DNA of 64,000 bases from Hexactinellida sp. DTS-2022 (lineage: Eukaryota > Porifera > Hexactinellida). The stretch's first letter is position 1, and every line of letters starts with the position of its first letter. The stretch covers positions 868,001-932,000 of the forward strand of contig JAPNXP010000002.1 of assembly GCA_028753945.1 (NCBI GenBank). The letters are read 5' to 3'. Below, in pieces: positions 11,401 to 23,673 of the stretch. Made by a program: the position numbers and the translations under genes. The notes below the pieces were generated by a model, which saw only the letters and a program-made list of their open reading frames with translations, had not been told where the DNA came from and ran no database searches.

Positions 11401-14400
11401 TAAGCTATTATACTATTACCGGGCTATCATGGGTAATTATCTGCGTTACATGTCGCAGTTAATTTACATTTCTATTGACTCGTGTCGGCTCCTGTTAAGA
11501 TTACTCGTATCAGACACAATCAACTAGTTTTACTAATTTTATAACAATATTCTTGTTAATGATAACAATATTTCATCACATTTATAAACTCAGACCTCTA
11601 TAATGTAATTCTATGATTATTGCTGAATAATGCAATGCTCTACCTTGTGTGTTATAGTTACAATTATGTAACAGGCATAGACCTTTTTCAACTTTTGAAA
11701 ACAATGGACCCTCAAGGCCCATCCAAAATAGGAAATAAATTTCTATTGCTTTATACAAGCATTATTGCTGTACTTTAAAACAATGACATTTCAGAGTGTT
11801 ATAAAACGGGCTTCAATGCATGTCCAGTCTCACTTTTGATGGATAGGAATATTGGAACAATTTGTGGAATTTAGCAGCTTGTTCAGTGTGTCTGTTGTTG
11901 CAATAATTCAATATAACTCTACCTTGTTTGATGTAGTGTTTATATATTATCTGAATTCTTTATCTACTAATGAGCAACCATTATCTACCCTCTAGTGTCT
12001 AGTTTTCCTACTAGCTTATGGTACCTTTATTTCAATAATTAAGCTTGCACTTATTTTTCAAAGGAAGATTTATTATTTGAACGTCCTACCATTAATGACT
12101 CACAACTGTTACACAGGATTTTACAATCGGAAAATACTAATATTTGTTGCGTTTTCCTACAGAACTAAAGTTCTAAAGTATTTAATGATATAATAGGAAA
12201 TCATATTAAATAATGACGTAACGATAGATTACAACTATTATTGGATAATTGTAGTTCCTTATGATACATCAACTTTAAAACCCTGAATGGAAAAATCATG
12301 CGTTTACAAAGAAGCAGGAATTCTGAATACAAATAATATCACTGATATTACCAATCCCACATTTATCGTTATTATATGCCTTAATATTCTTTGAATTCGT
12401 ATTGTATAAAAAAATGCTATTTAATCCTGCAAATACGTACCATATAGTTATATTGAGTTTATTGTTTTAATAATTGAAGAATGGAATGTTCATTGTATCT
12501 TAAGAATGGAACAATTCACACGAAGTACAGCAAGTACAAGCCACACAAAAAATGGAAAATGAGAACTTTCACATCTTTTTTTTGATAATATTAGTATACT
12601 ACATTAAAAGTTTGCAATAAGTTATAAACACCTTTTATCTTATTATTGCATTTAATTAAGACATTACTAACAATATGCCTCTCTTCCATCTGGTTATGAA
12701 TGTGACCCTTTGTACAATGTCTGGCATGTTGCATGGAATGCAATAACACACCTTTTGAGAATGATTACCTAACCAGTTGAACAGCCTATATTTCTTATGC
12801 TATTATGTAAGGTTAATATATTGGAATACCAGCCCTTTGTTGTTAACGTGGTAAATTAACATTTAAAGATGACTGGTTGCCTTGAAATGTAAATTTGATT
12901 TAATTTATAATATGTTTATGGTTTTTAATCTTTTAGCTCCTGAAGTAATAAATTTTGAACCTCTTTCAACAGCCTCAGATATGTGGTAAGTGGCGTACAC
13001 TATAAACTCCTTCTACCACAACATTAATACTATTGTATTGACCTACATTTTATTAGCATATTATACTGTGCATGATTTTTAACTGATTAGAAAATATACT
13101 ATTCACTATTTTGGTACGATTTATTTATTTAATTTTCGTTCTTTAGGAGTTTGGGAGCCCTCACATATGCCTTGTAAGCTGAACACTTTATTGTAAATGA
13201 TTGTTGTACGTATTCTCAATATCAATACATTAATAACAAACAATGCTTTACCATTGAGATTCGATGTACATCATTACAACTACTAATTATACAATACAAT
13301 TATACGAATTGTACCATTCAAAATATAATGAGTTTGTGTCGACAAAACCACACAACTTTTCCACAATTATAATTTTAAATTACAAATTAGTGTTTCAGCA
13401 AATATTTCAGCTTCAAATCAGCCCTCGCTAACACTGATATAACCCACAAATTAGTTCGTTACCATGTGTCCCGTCACTGTTAATTTATAATGCGTGTATA
13501 GATCATCAAAATTTAGTCTTAAAGATTACCTTACAATTGATTATTTTAAATCATCTCTCCAAAATACAATTATTATTTGGTTAATTCAATAATTTATACA
13601 AACTCTGTTTTTTTGCGTTGAGGATTTCTGAAATATTTCACTGTCTATTCACTGCACTACCAGAGTGCAGAGGTAATATAACCAACAACAAGAATAAATT
13701 ACAATTACAACTTTTACTTTATTAATTTTGTATTTTGGAAGACATTAAATTACAACAACTATGTCAACTGAATGGCATTTATCGGGCTTGTCTTGAAAAG
13801 CAGAAAACCTATTTTATTTGGATTGTTATTAGTTTAACTTTACGATCTGTCTTCTTGTTTAAACGAACTGTTAAGAATGTGAAGAATTCTACAAATGAAC
13901 CTGGCGTTATTTAACTCAAATGCATTATGTTAATGCGCTCTTCAATTAGACGTAGAGTATTATTTAATTAATACCGGTTCCTTTACTGATTAGATTATTT
14001 TTCTCATTCATTTGATAAATACCTTTGTTTCTTAAAAGGTGAATATCTTACATATTTGCAATATTACATCTATGAGTCTTAAAATCATCATTTGTAGATT
14101 TACCAATTACACCAGATTGACACATTTTTATGATTAACACTTTGAGCGATAACACTCCCATTAATTAAAATATGCCTGCAAATTAAACTGATTGGAGCAT
14201 CAAACAAAATATTCCCAGTAGCCAAATGTAATATGTACAGCTAAGTTATCTGTGCAGTAAAAGGAAAGTTACACTGTGACATATTAGTACTTAGTACGTA
14301 TGTATTGGATAATACGTATGGAAATAAGCTATATTATGATTAATTGCTTTCATCTAATATAACCTTACTTAGTATTTAAAATTAGTGTCTTAATTAATCA

Positions 14401-17400
14401 CCCCCGAAGCTGAACGTATATGCCATTTAGTATTTACCTGTACCCATCAGTTTTATAGCATTATTCAGTGCTCTAAGAAGCATACGTGGTATCTACAATT
14501 CTAATCCATAAACTGTGGTAGACACAACTGATCTTAAGGAATTATTAATAATGCAACTATAACTCGTGTCCAGGTGGGATAAAGGATTGAATTATAATTT
14601 ATTTCTACAAACTTTTATTGGAATATATTATCACCAAATGATTTAAAAGTACAGTATGGTTAAATGAATAGTATTGCCAGTAGCTAGGTTATGGGCGTAA
14701 GCAAGTTTTGAACAGCTGTGCAATAATTAATTGATATTATCAAACACAACAAATAATATAATTTCATTTACCTCATAGTGAATACTAACTTATCCAGCTA
14801 GATTGTTTGCATAATAAATTCCTGAGAATATTCATTACTTTTTGCTTACAAGAAATTGCTACTCGTTCGCATTTTATAGTTGCACAGATGTTTCGTTGAA
14901 AAATTTTAACTTTATAATATATTTTCTATCATTTACGAAGAAATTAATACAAGTTCGCTGAATACACAATTTTATTTTGTAATTACATATTCAACTATGA
15001 TATTGGGCATTTTGCCTCTTATCGCTAAATTGGTACAACTTCTTACTTCATATCAGTTCTTTATACAATTATGTAAGGAGAATTTGGTCTTTTCATGTTG
15101 AGGTCATCGAACTTGTTTGTATTCGAGATTTCTAACAAGTTTGATAATTATCCTTTTTGGATAATTATAAATTTATAATATATAGATTTTCTTTTTGTTT
15201 GAGATTAATATATTTTATTTTATTTTATTTTGGAAACCGATAAATTAAACAAACCCTCTGCAACTGAGATATAATATTCCTATTAGAATTGCATAGGTCC
15301 CATAATCGCCTGAAAAATATTTTTAGAATATGTATACTATTGATCAGAAATTCATAGACTTCCTTGAATACCTGAAAACAATATATTTAGATATATTTAG
15401 TCTCTAGACAGTGTAAAAATACACCTAATGTTATTTGGAATAATAATCAATAAGTAATATATAAAATTCGCATTATATCAATAAATCAGTTATTTTATCG
15501 ACCCCAGACTACACCATGATCTTAACTGTTCTTCTATTCAGACTCTGCGGGTATTCTCCTTTCCTTCCTGAAGACGACGATTCGACTGATGAGGAAGTCA
15601 CCAGAATGAGTGAACAAGCTGACATTCTAAGCAACGTTTCTCAAGCAAAGTATGACTTTGATGATGAAATCTTCGAAGGAGTTTCTGAAAATGCAAAAGA
15701 GTTCATCAGAAATCTCCTCGTGCTGAATCCAAAGTAAGTTTTGATATGTAAGCTTTCTTAGAATACATTGATCATTATTGCAAGTTGTAACTCCACTAAA
15801 ACATGTTACACGATTCAATTAAATAATTTCAAATTGAAATGTTTAATTAAATGCAAACTTAATTGAATTAATCTTAATTTGTAAAGGAGACGCCCAGATG
15901 CTGATCAGTGCCTACGTCATCAGTGGTTAAAATCATTCAATGATACTTCTTTGGTTCAACGCCAAAGTACACACAGCCCAGTGCAAAGCTCCACGTCCAG
16001 CGGTTTCAGTGACCTGAGTGATATGTCTACAAACCTATCTAACATGTCAGCCGAATACAAGGCCCAGATGAGATACGTTCCTACTACCGACAACCAATCT
16101 GATTCGAGAATAATTGAGGTGAATGAGACAGAAATAAATGAGCAAGTTGCTGCAAACTGCAACCCAGTATCCAGCACAAAAGGAGTTGACACAAACTTCA
16201 AAAATGATATAAACAGTGAAACAGGTGTCCAGAAATCTACTCAAGCAGTAACCAGTCCTAAAGTTGATAAGATAGAATCCTCCGCTAGAATCTACAGAGA
16301 AGAAACCAACTCAGTCGCCACTGTTCCCTCTCCTAAAGAGGAACAAAAGGAATCCAAATACGTATACAGGCCTTTTAGCCGGAGATCCCCTCCCATCGAA
16401 ACAAATGAAAAACCAGCGATAAAAGGAACAGACGGCACCGATAATTCAACTCACACTGATAAAGAGCAAAAGCAAGATCATGATGCACTCACTTCGAGTA
16501 ATGAAAAGAAGAAGACAACTAAACCTTCCAAACGGAGATATGAACGCTCTGACACGAATATGTTATTCGGGAAACATGGAGTTCCATTCAATAAACCTGA
16601 TTATCTGAGTTCTGAACAAACTCGCACCTCGGATGAGAAATCTAATGCAACAATCCTAGAAGAATCCATTTCACTAGAATCCTCTACAAAACTCGTTAAA
16701 ACCCCAGAAAGAGAATCTACCAATACAAGGACTTTAGAATCGCGGTTGAAAAGGAGAGATGGCTACAGTCGCGTTGGCACTAGCTCGCCACATGAACACC
16801 TAAAGTCTCCAACTTCCAATAAGTTGGAGGTCCCTCGGTCAAGCAGATCCTCTAGGCACAGCGGTACCTACGAACCTAGCTACAGAACTACAAACTTAAT
16901 CAATTATTTCAACTACAACAACGAGCCTTCTACCCCAAGTTACCCGACTACTACTACTACTACGGCTAAGCCAATTTCCCCATCTACTTCTAACTATTCT
17001 ACTAAGTCAATTTCCCCACTTGCCAACACACCAACAACTCCCAACAAAGAGAGGCCATCCCTACAAAAACAGGAATCATTGAGATCGTATGGATCTGACA
17101 GATCCGTTTCCCCCCGTCTCACCAACCGCAGAGCTAGCACCCCCACGCGCGAAACAATGCCTCCGATTAGCGTGCAACTCTCTATCACGGATTCAGTAGA
17201 CCATAGATTGCTACTAACCTCTCATTCTAGTTCAAATATCAGCCATAAAACTGGGATTTCCCGCACACAATCCTATTTGGAGCTCAATAAGAATGACAGC
17301 AGGAGTTGTGACAACCTGAAAGATCTCCTTACGAGGGAGAACATTGGAGGGAGCACATCAAGATCGACTAGCCCCATCACTCATGCCTACTCGCCTCTCT

Positions 17401-18176
17401 CCATCTCCTCGCGGACAATTCCTCGTTCCCAAAAGAATAGCTTCAGTTCTGACAGAGATTACAAGCTCTCTATCGGTACCAGTCCTGAACTGCTGCACAA
17501 ATCACACTCTACAAACAAACTCTATAAATCGCTCAGCTACGCCGAAACCTTCCAAGAATTGGATAACGACTCCAGTTCGGAGAAAAACCAGATAACCCCC
17601 ACTTCCGCGCAAGCCATGATATCCGCAGCCCGCAGGATTAGAGTCCCGAGCCTCGACATAGCGAAAGTGCAAAACAGCATCAGGGCTTACGATGAACACT
17701 TCCATATAGAGACAAGTGATTACCAACCCAACCACAACAACAACTCAAACAGAATCTACCCAAGTGCAAATGCATATCCACTCACTAGTTATGACAGCAA
17801 CTACAGTCGCGCTAATATGAGCACCAATTCCAGTATGGATAATATCCTGGAGCATAACTTGCCTAACGAGTATGTCAGCCCTTACTCAGCTAAAACTCTA
17901 GACCGGTTTAATAACAGGAAACGAATACTGAGCAATAAGGACTATACTCCTATAGAAAAGCGGGACTTATTCATGTCACGGTCAACTTCTCTGCATTCTC
18001 TTCGCGACGAGATGAATTCCCCAGCAACCACAAGGAGCTCCAAGTATGTTCCAGCTGTGAATTCACCATACTACACCCGGCGATCTAAAGATAGTTCTCC
18101 ACCCGTTCTACCTTATATTTCCATTTACAGACAGGCTAGAACTACGAACCACAAAACACAAGATCATTCTAATTAG
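5423..18176 (+). CDS. DRAK/DAPK-family Ser/Thr protein kinase with long Ser-rich tail, eight exons
   Basis: Exons: 5423-5499, 8322-8534, 10066-10201, 11157-11280, 12937-12985, 13147-13173, 15542-15733, 15887-18176. All joins use GT/AG and keep one frame, giving 1035 residues. Kinase domain about 18-290: Gly-rich loop LGRGKFATV, ATP lysine in YAAKYLRKR (K47), alpha-C Glu65, catalytic loop HLDIKPEN (Asp140), DFG at 160-162, GTPEYVAPE ending at 186, SDMWSLGAL, and a final RPDADQCLRHQWL. HLDIKPEN plus GTPEYVAPE places it in the CAMK death-associated/DRAK/MLCK branch, whose members phosphorylate myosin light chain and regulate contractility or cell death. All catalytic residues are present, so it should be active. 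Residues 290-1035 form a Ser/Thr/Asn-rich, probably disordered tail with no ankyrin, death or Ig domain. Exons 5 and 6 are only 49 and 27 nt. The DRAK versus other DAPK-branch assignment is open. Confidence 0.9.
5500..8321 (+). other. Kinase intron 1
   Basis: AT-rich intron of 2.8 kb. Apart from the MITE at 6334-6517 I see no coding or RNA feature. Short open frames near 7206 and 8035 lack codon bias or recognisable sequence. Confidence 0.8.
6334..6517. mobile_element. Complete pogo-like MITE
   Basis: 184 bp with inverted ends tacagtgaactcccgctatt and taacgagagttcactgta, each carrying a TA at the outer edge as expected for TA-targeting elements. The interior holds ggatataacgaagggattta and aggtcccaaacacttcgtta, the same words as the copies at 1640 and 34.5 kb. 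Confidence 0.8.
8535..10065 (+). other. Kinase intron 2
   Basis: 1.5-kb AT-rich intron ending with a 201-bp MITE just before the acceptor. Nothing else recognised. Confidence 0.8.
9843..10043. mobile_element. Pogo-like MITE abutting kinase exon 3
   Basis: Inverted ends tacagtaaaac and gttttactgta. Internal repeats gtgaacacc, gtgttcactttt and ttcacttttggagg resemble each other. The right end is only 22 bp upstream of exon 3, so the acceptor's branch-point region overlaps the element's terminal repeat. Confidence 0.8.
10202..11156 (+). other. Kinase intron 3
   Basis: 955-bp AT-rich intron (GTTTGT to CCGCAG). No other feature seen. Confidence 0.8.
11281..12936 (+). other. Kinase intron 4
   Basis: 1.66-kb AT-rich intron (GTAAGT to TTTTAG). 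No other feature seen. Confidence 0.8.
13174..15541 (+). other. Kinase intron 6
   Basis: 2.37-kb AT-rich intron (GTAAGC to TTCAG) separating the exon ending in LTYAL from that starting LCGYSPF. No repeat with clear ends and no open frame of note. Confidence 0.8.
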
Positions 18177-18867
18177 TACACACAACTAGATTACATTCGT
18201 TTCTTTAACTAACCATTGGCAGACCCGTTAAGAGCATGCTCTAATAAATACTCTTCTACACTAAGAGGAATTTTAACTTTTTTACTTTTTGTAATAACTA
18301 CTCTACTTGTGTGATAATCCTATAGACTTTCGTAACTTATTCAAATTCATAGAACTGTATATTTTTGTCTAATTCTGATATTCATGAATGAAAAGTTATT
18401 TTGATGTTTTATTAAATTTAATTATACTTGCGTAGTAACCATTAGTTAGCAGTTAAGTAATTAATAATAGTTATCAACATGGAATGCTATTTATTTCCTG
18501 AAAGAAACCTTGAGAACAAAACAAATTCTCTGACGCCAAATATGCTACTGATTGCCTGGCATCAGATTTAACAGGAATTAAGATAGGAATTATATATTGT
18601 AGCTGAAACCTTGTTGTATTTGTAACTTTTGTGTTGAGACAGTTTTGAAACCTTTTTAATAAGGAGAGATTGCAGATGGAGTCTCGAACAGATGTCATTA
18701 ATCAGGGCTTATAATCTACTGGGATTGTGGACATGGACGTGCATTTAGATTAGGGCCCCGAAACAATAAATATCCAGGTCCCAAATTCATCAATATAATA
18801 TTTACTGGTCAAGTAGATTGCGATATTATACTGCTTCCAGGTCCGTAATAGGGAGGGAGACTTGACT

Positions 18868-19271
18868 CATACCTGCCAACCTATTTGAGTCATATCCCTG
18901 TACAGGGCTCCAATTTTCCCCTGTACATTGGACAAAATCCCTGTACACCTCCCAAAATTTTTCTCGCTCGCTCCGCTCGCTCGTCCAGAGAATTACTATA
19001 CAGGGGATTGCTATAGACATATCAAAATTATCACTTTGGAAAGGAGAAAGCATTGAATTATATACTGTACAGGGAATACCTGTACGCTTGAATAAATATG
19101 TAAACCAAATTGTTCCTTTATGTGGTCAATGCAGAATGCATGGAGGAATATACTATCATCACTGTAGACATTTTTAGACATTATTTTACTCATAATTAGT
19201 AAATTAAAATCCCTGCACGCCTGTACAGAACAGCCAAAATTGTTAAAATCCCTGTACGGTTGGCAGGTATG
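18868..19271. mobile_element. 404-bp inverted-repeat element (hAT-like MITE)
   Basis: Inverted ends catacctgccaacc and ggttggcaggtatg. The phrase ccctgtaca recurs several times near both ends, and the interior includes a GC-rich ctcgctcgctccgctcgctc. I find no exact target duplication; the hAT assignment rests on end sequence only. Confidence 0.65.
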
Positions 19272-19857
19272 TCAATGACTGTATTCAACAGAGAAATCTG
19301 GTTGTCATTACCCAGGACAGGGCCCATAATCCCACCCACAACCCTGCTGTTAATAAGGGAAACGTGTCTTGCTCTTAATTAATATTACGAGCCCTTCGTT
19401 CTCGTTAATATAATCGCATGATACAATGAATGAATTGAATCATTGTGCAAACTTGATGTTACATTAACAAAATACAGTGTTTTCTTAATTGCTAATTACT
19501 TAACATTTGATGTTTTACACAAAAAAACCGGAGTATGCTTATTCAGTAATGGAACAACTAATCATTGTGTAATAGTACGTATGCCCCCTTAGTAAGACAT
19601 GCAAATCTTAGAAAGGCATATAACGTCCTTATTTGATTCTGACGATCTGTCCAAACTTTAGGTCATTATACCACTATACACGCACTTTGTGTTTATGTTG
19701 CACAGTCAGTTAATTTATTAATTAACTCAACTACAACTTATAATTCCTGGTTCTCTTATTGATCTGAATTACTAATAGCAATGCTTTATTTGCACTGCCA
19801 GTAGCATCGGTATTACTTGTCCAAATCAACTATTTATATATCTGTAATAGTCCATAT

Positions 19858-19907
19858 TCTCTAATAGTCCACTTTGGGCCAATTGCCCACTGGTGGACTA
19901 TTAGAGA
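19858..19907. repeat. 50-nt near-perfect hairpin
   Basis: tctctaatagtccac and gtggactattagaga are exact inverted arms of 15 nt around a loop holding the smaller palindrome gggccaattgccc. Likely the core of an eroded MITE; a structured RNA cannot be excluded. Confidence 0.6.
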
Positions 19908-20032
19908 GAACAGCGTGTATTTAGTTACCGTATTTACTATAATTTTAGCCTAGGCGATTTTTCGCCATATTGAGACCAAAAATTTTAATGAATAAGCCTG
20001 TCACTGGAATATTGGGCATCGAAAAATGATCA

Positions 20033-20239
20033 GGTGTAAACGCGTTTTGGGGACCCCAGCGTTTAGGGACCACGTCCCTAAATCGCTAGCGTTTTGGGGC
20101 CCCTGGGCTTTAATACACTAGCGATATAGGGACGGGAGTCCATAAAACGCTAGGGCTTTAGGGACGGGGGACCCAAAAAGCTGGGGCTTTAGGGACGTGG
20201 TCCCTAAAACGCTGAGCGTCCCCAAAGCGCGCATACACC
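20033..20239. repeat. Inner block 1 of the composite element
   Basis: Starts ggtgtaaacgcgttttgggg and ends aaagcgcgcatacacc. The interior alternates ccctaaatcgctagcg and its complement, making it strongly self-complementary. Confidence 0.65.
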
Positions 20240-21437
20240 GGTGTAAGCGCGTTTTGGGTATCCAGCGATTTAGGGATCCCCGTCCCTAAAACGCTAGCGT
20301 TTTGGCCCCTCTGGGTCCCTAAAACGCTAGCGATATAGGGACGGGGATCCCTAAACCGCTAGCGTTTTGTGATCGTAGGGTCCCTATATCGCTAGCGTTT
20401 TGTGGTCGTGGGGTCCCTATATCGCTAGCGTTTTGTGGTCGTGGGGTCCCTATATCGCTAGTGATACAGGTACGCCAGTGTTTTGGGTATCCTCGTTTCT
20501 GTGCCCTAATTATCTAAAGTACCTATGATTACTTGATGATATATGATATGTAATTATACTTCCTACGGTAGCAGTTGGTAGGCCTAACTAACACTACATT
20601 TCTTTGCAAATTTCACTCGCCAACTTATAGTTTGGGTCTGTCCACGCCAGTATCGGGATCCGCATACATTCTTGTGAAACCATTCTTGACAATCTGCACA
20701 TTGTATCATTTTGCCTCCTTCCTTAGTACGGCATTTACAAAATATATCGATCCTCTTTCTATTTTTGAATTAGATTTTTCACTTTCTATTTTTCTATTTT
20801 CACTCACAAACTAAAGATAGTGAAGGATTTGGGCAATATATAGAAGACTACGCCTTGAACCTATAGGTTATATATGGGTGGCCTTGGGTATGGGAATCAG
20901 ATTTCCCTGTGGGGATACCCACAGGCACGGATCCACCGGGGGGGTGCGGGGGGGTGCGCACCCCCCCAACTCTTCATGAGATTGGACTCAAGATACTATC
21001 ACATTTCACAAATAGCTAAATTAGAGTGATAATTACGATATGGTTTAAATTTGCACCCCCCCACTAATTCTAGCCTGGATCCGTCCATGGATACCCATAT
21101 GGATCCCCATAGGAACCCTTATGGATATCAATACAAGTATACAAAGCCGTTACACCAGTTACGACATTTTTTCTGAATTGTTATAGCAGCCTATTTGTAT
21201 GTGTGGAAAGTTGCAAATGATTCATATGGGAATGGGATGGGAAATTCCACTCCCACGGCAACCCTGGGCCACTTGGGTCCCTAGATCTCCGAATTGATCC
21301 CTATATCGCTAGCGTTTTTGAGCTTATTGGTTATATATGGGTGGGGTCCCTATATCTCTGAATTGATCCCTAAATCGCTAGCGTTTTGGGATCCATGGGG
21401 TCCCTAAATCGCTGGATACCTAAAACGCGCTTACACC
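20240..21437. repeat. Inner block 2 of the composite element
   Basis: Starts ggtgtaagcgcgttttgggt directly after block 1 and ends cctaaaacgcgcttacacc. The gctagcgtttt motif recurs at both flanks (about 20295-20465 and 21305-21415) around an unrelated middle. The middle includes a possible further insertion at about 20926-21090, with cacggatccaccgggggg and ggatccgtcc ends. Confidence 0.6.
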
Positions 21438-21727
21438 GGGACCAAAATTCCATGAAAACTGGTCCTAGGACCATTTTTCCATGGAACTTTGGTCCCAGGA
21501 CCAATATTTCGGGGGAAATTGGACCCCCGGACCAAAATTCCATGGAATATTGGTCCCCGGATCAATTTTTTCGGGTATCAATTTTCCAGTGACAGTCCTA
21601 CCAGAGACGGAACCGGTCGAGATCTCTATATGATCTATTCGATATCATAATATCATAATTTGTTTTGATTGAATCTGGCTCCAATAGTCCTTGAGAGCTT
21701 ATAGTCTTAAGTTTGAGCTCGCTCACA

Positions 21728-21848
21728 CGCGCCTAAAATGCTCAATTTGTATTACGTTTATGGGAGCCTTTCTCGAGTTTCGCGCGCCTAGAAAAGTTTC
21801 CTTTTGAAATTACGCGCCTGGAGGCGCGTTGCATACGCCTAGATGAAA
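21728..21848. repeat. GCGCGCC-rich dispersed repeat, copy 1
   Basis: Contains tatgggagcctttctcgagt, cgcgcgcctagaaaagtttc and ttgaaattacgcgcctgg. The same words occur in inverse orientation at about 23783-23866. Confidence 0.55.
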
Positions 21849-21928
21849 CCCTGATTGGGACTGAGTAATTCCAAACAGCTACCTAACCCTGGTAACCCAA
21901 CCATTGCTGTTTATATTCCACTTAGCTA

Positions 21929-23463
21929 ATGTCTAGCCCAGCTGGAATAGCTGGTATCGTGGTAGCAGCTGTTATCGGTACGCCTCTGCTAGTGGCTGTC
22001 CTCATCGCAGGTGGGTACTTTCTGTACAAGTTGTTCCTTAGACACCGGTCTCTGCTACCACACCTTTCCCTCCCCAGCAAATCCCACACACACTCCCGCA
22101 TGCATGAGAACGGACCCACCCCTCCCAAGGACACAGCCTCCCGACTAGACTTCGATAACGAAGCATTCCTAAACGCCATCTCGTCGTCACGCGAGGTGGA
22201 CCCCGACCAGCAGTCTCACTCCCTGACTCAGCACACTTTCCTCTCGTATCTCTCCAGAGAGTACCCCTCTCCCAAGAAACCGCCCCTCGTCCCTCCTCAT
22301 GCAGAGGGCGTGGAGGGGGCCCCTGAACAGGTACTGTCAGCTTACCTGTTGTCAATACTTATATAACAAATTATTGAAGTGGTTCCCAACCTGGGGTCCA
22401 TGGAAGGCAGTAGGGGTCCACAAGATCTCAAACTTTGTATTACGCTCAATGTCCACAGAATGTCTAATATTTGCATAGGTGATCCACCGTTGATAAAGGT
22501 TGGGAATCGCTGAATTATTGTATACTAGGGCCCGGATAGTCAATACACGTACGTAACGCAAAATTCCCGAAAATTTGACATCCCTCTAATTCACGCTTTT
22601 TTAGCATTTTGTAATACAGAAAGAATGGTCTCCAATTTATTTTCGGAAATTAGTATACACTGCCCAAAGTATTACACTATTACTTGATATTAAGTTGTAT
22701 TATCCATGGTTCACTTATACATTTCTAGAAACTCAAGCCTACCGCGATACGAACAGACCCGTTTATAGAAAAGCAGGCAATAATGGTAACCCGTCGACTT
22801 AGCGCTGCCAGTCCGATACAGGACCCAGAAGATCTTGAGTACGATTTCTCAAATCCCGCATTCGAACAGTCGGAGGACTTTCTGCGCTTTTCAACAGCTG
22901 CTCTCCGACTGCAGAGCTGGTGGCGCGGGTGTCTCGTCAGGCGCCAACTTCCGCAGATGCGCCTGGAGAAACTGAACAGAGACAGACTCGCAATGCCGCG
23001 AGGAGTTAAACCGACCGCTTCCCTCGCTAACATGCGGTTTTTCGACGTGAGAGGGTACGGATATATCGAAGTGGAACAGCTGTACGGACTGGAGGTGGTC
23101 AGGAGTGCGGTTAAAAAGCTGAAGAAGAAATATGGGACCAAAGGTCGGGTCAAAATGAAGATTATAGTCACACCTAAAGGTGTTAAACTGTTCGACACCT
23201 CAACCAAAGCGCACGTAGCAACCGTAAAGATAGAAGGAATTTCCTTTTGCTCTCTCGATCCTAATAACCGGAAAATATTCGCGTTTATAAATCGTAAAAA
23301 GGGCCGCAATTTCTGCCACGTATTCCAGTGTAACGAAGAGGACAGTCAGGAATTGGTTGAGGTGTGTGCAGAGGCATTTGACAGGGTTATTCGAATGTAC
23401 GAAGACAAGAGACCTGTCTCTAAGCGGGCTGTGTTGGTGAGTGAGCAACCGGAAGCTACGTGA
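21929..23463 (+). CDS. Single-pass membrane protein with IQ motif and PTB domain, two exons
   Basis: Exon 1 is 21929-22330 (ATG at 21929, donor after GAACAG). Exon 2 is 22729-23463 (acceptor TTTCTAG). The frame is continuous, giving 378 residues. Residues about 8-34 are one hydrophobic segment followed by LYKLFLRHR, as in a type III or signal-anchor protein with a cytosolic C-terminus. Residues 176-179 are NPAF, an NPxF-like peptide, and DFDNEAF lies in exon 1. Residues about 191-208 (LRLQSWWRGCLVRRQL) form an IQ-type calmodulin-binding helix. Residues about 233-358 are a PTB/PID fold: VKMKIIVTPKGVKLFD, a central strand ISFCSLDPNNRKIFAFI, CHVFQC, and a final helix AEAFDRVIRMY, closest in feel to the LDLRAP1/Dab type. 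PTB domains bind NPxY/F tails in receptor endocytosis or signalling. A membrane-anchored IQ-PTB arrangement is not one I recognise, so the function stays open. Confidence 0.85.
22377..22512. mobile_element. hAT-like MITE in the PTB-gene intron, 8-bp target duplication
   Basis: 136 bp with inverted ends aagtggttcccaacc and ggttgggaatcgctg, the widespread hAT end type. It is flanked by exact 8-bp copies of aattattg at 22369-22376 and 22513-22520. Confidence 0.9.
22540..22640. repeat. Dispersed repeat shared with PHB2 intron 1
   Basis: cgtaacgcaaaattcccgaa and gtaatacagaaagaatggtc correspond to about 30795-30905 (cataacgcaaaatttccgaa, taatacaaaaaggatgatct). Both copies lie in introns. Confidence 0.6.
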
Positions 23464-23673
23464 ATGGATTTATGAATATTTTATCGTAATTACTTTATTG
23501 CCCTTTAGTCTGTATTTTTATATTATGTTATATGCCGTGTTTTTTTAGTTTAATAATACTTAATATTTGTGTTGTATTAGCTGTTTAGGGAGAAAAGCAT
23601 CTCATTATTGGTTTTCTAGCTAAGCATTGTATTTAGTACAGTATTAGTTTGCAGAAATAGAACCGGTAAACAT

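Larger units (their letters stand above)
18177..19997. other. Intergenic region downstream of the kinase
   Basis: AT-rich 3' flank of the kinase followed by transposon-derived DNA: a 404-bp inverted-repeat element, a 50-nt hairpin, then the composite element. No gene seen. Confidence 0.65.
19998..21595. mobile_element. Composite palindromic element of 1.6 kb
   Basis: Outer inverted ends ctgtcactggaa and ttccagtgacag enclose the whole unit. Inside, two head-to-tail blocks share ends ggtgtaaRcgcgtttt and aaaRcgcgcRtacacc: 20033-20239 and 20240-21437, which abut exactly. Both are built from about a dozen partly palindromic copies of tccctaaatcgctagcgttt. A further palindromic stretch at 21438-21590 repeats ggaccaaaattccatgg. 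No coding capacity; GC content is far above the surroundings. Confidence 0.7.

Noticed and set aside
20033..21437. GCTAGCG repeats taken as a CRISPR array or satellite
   Set aside because: Units are palindromic, irregularly spaced, lack unique spacers, and lie in a eukaryotic nuclear context between inverted ends.
22725..23309. 194-codon antisense open frame under the PTB exon
   Set aside because: The sense frame shows a clear PTB domain and IQ motif.
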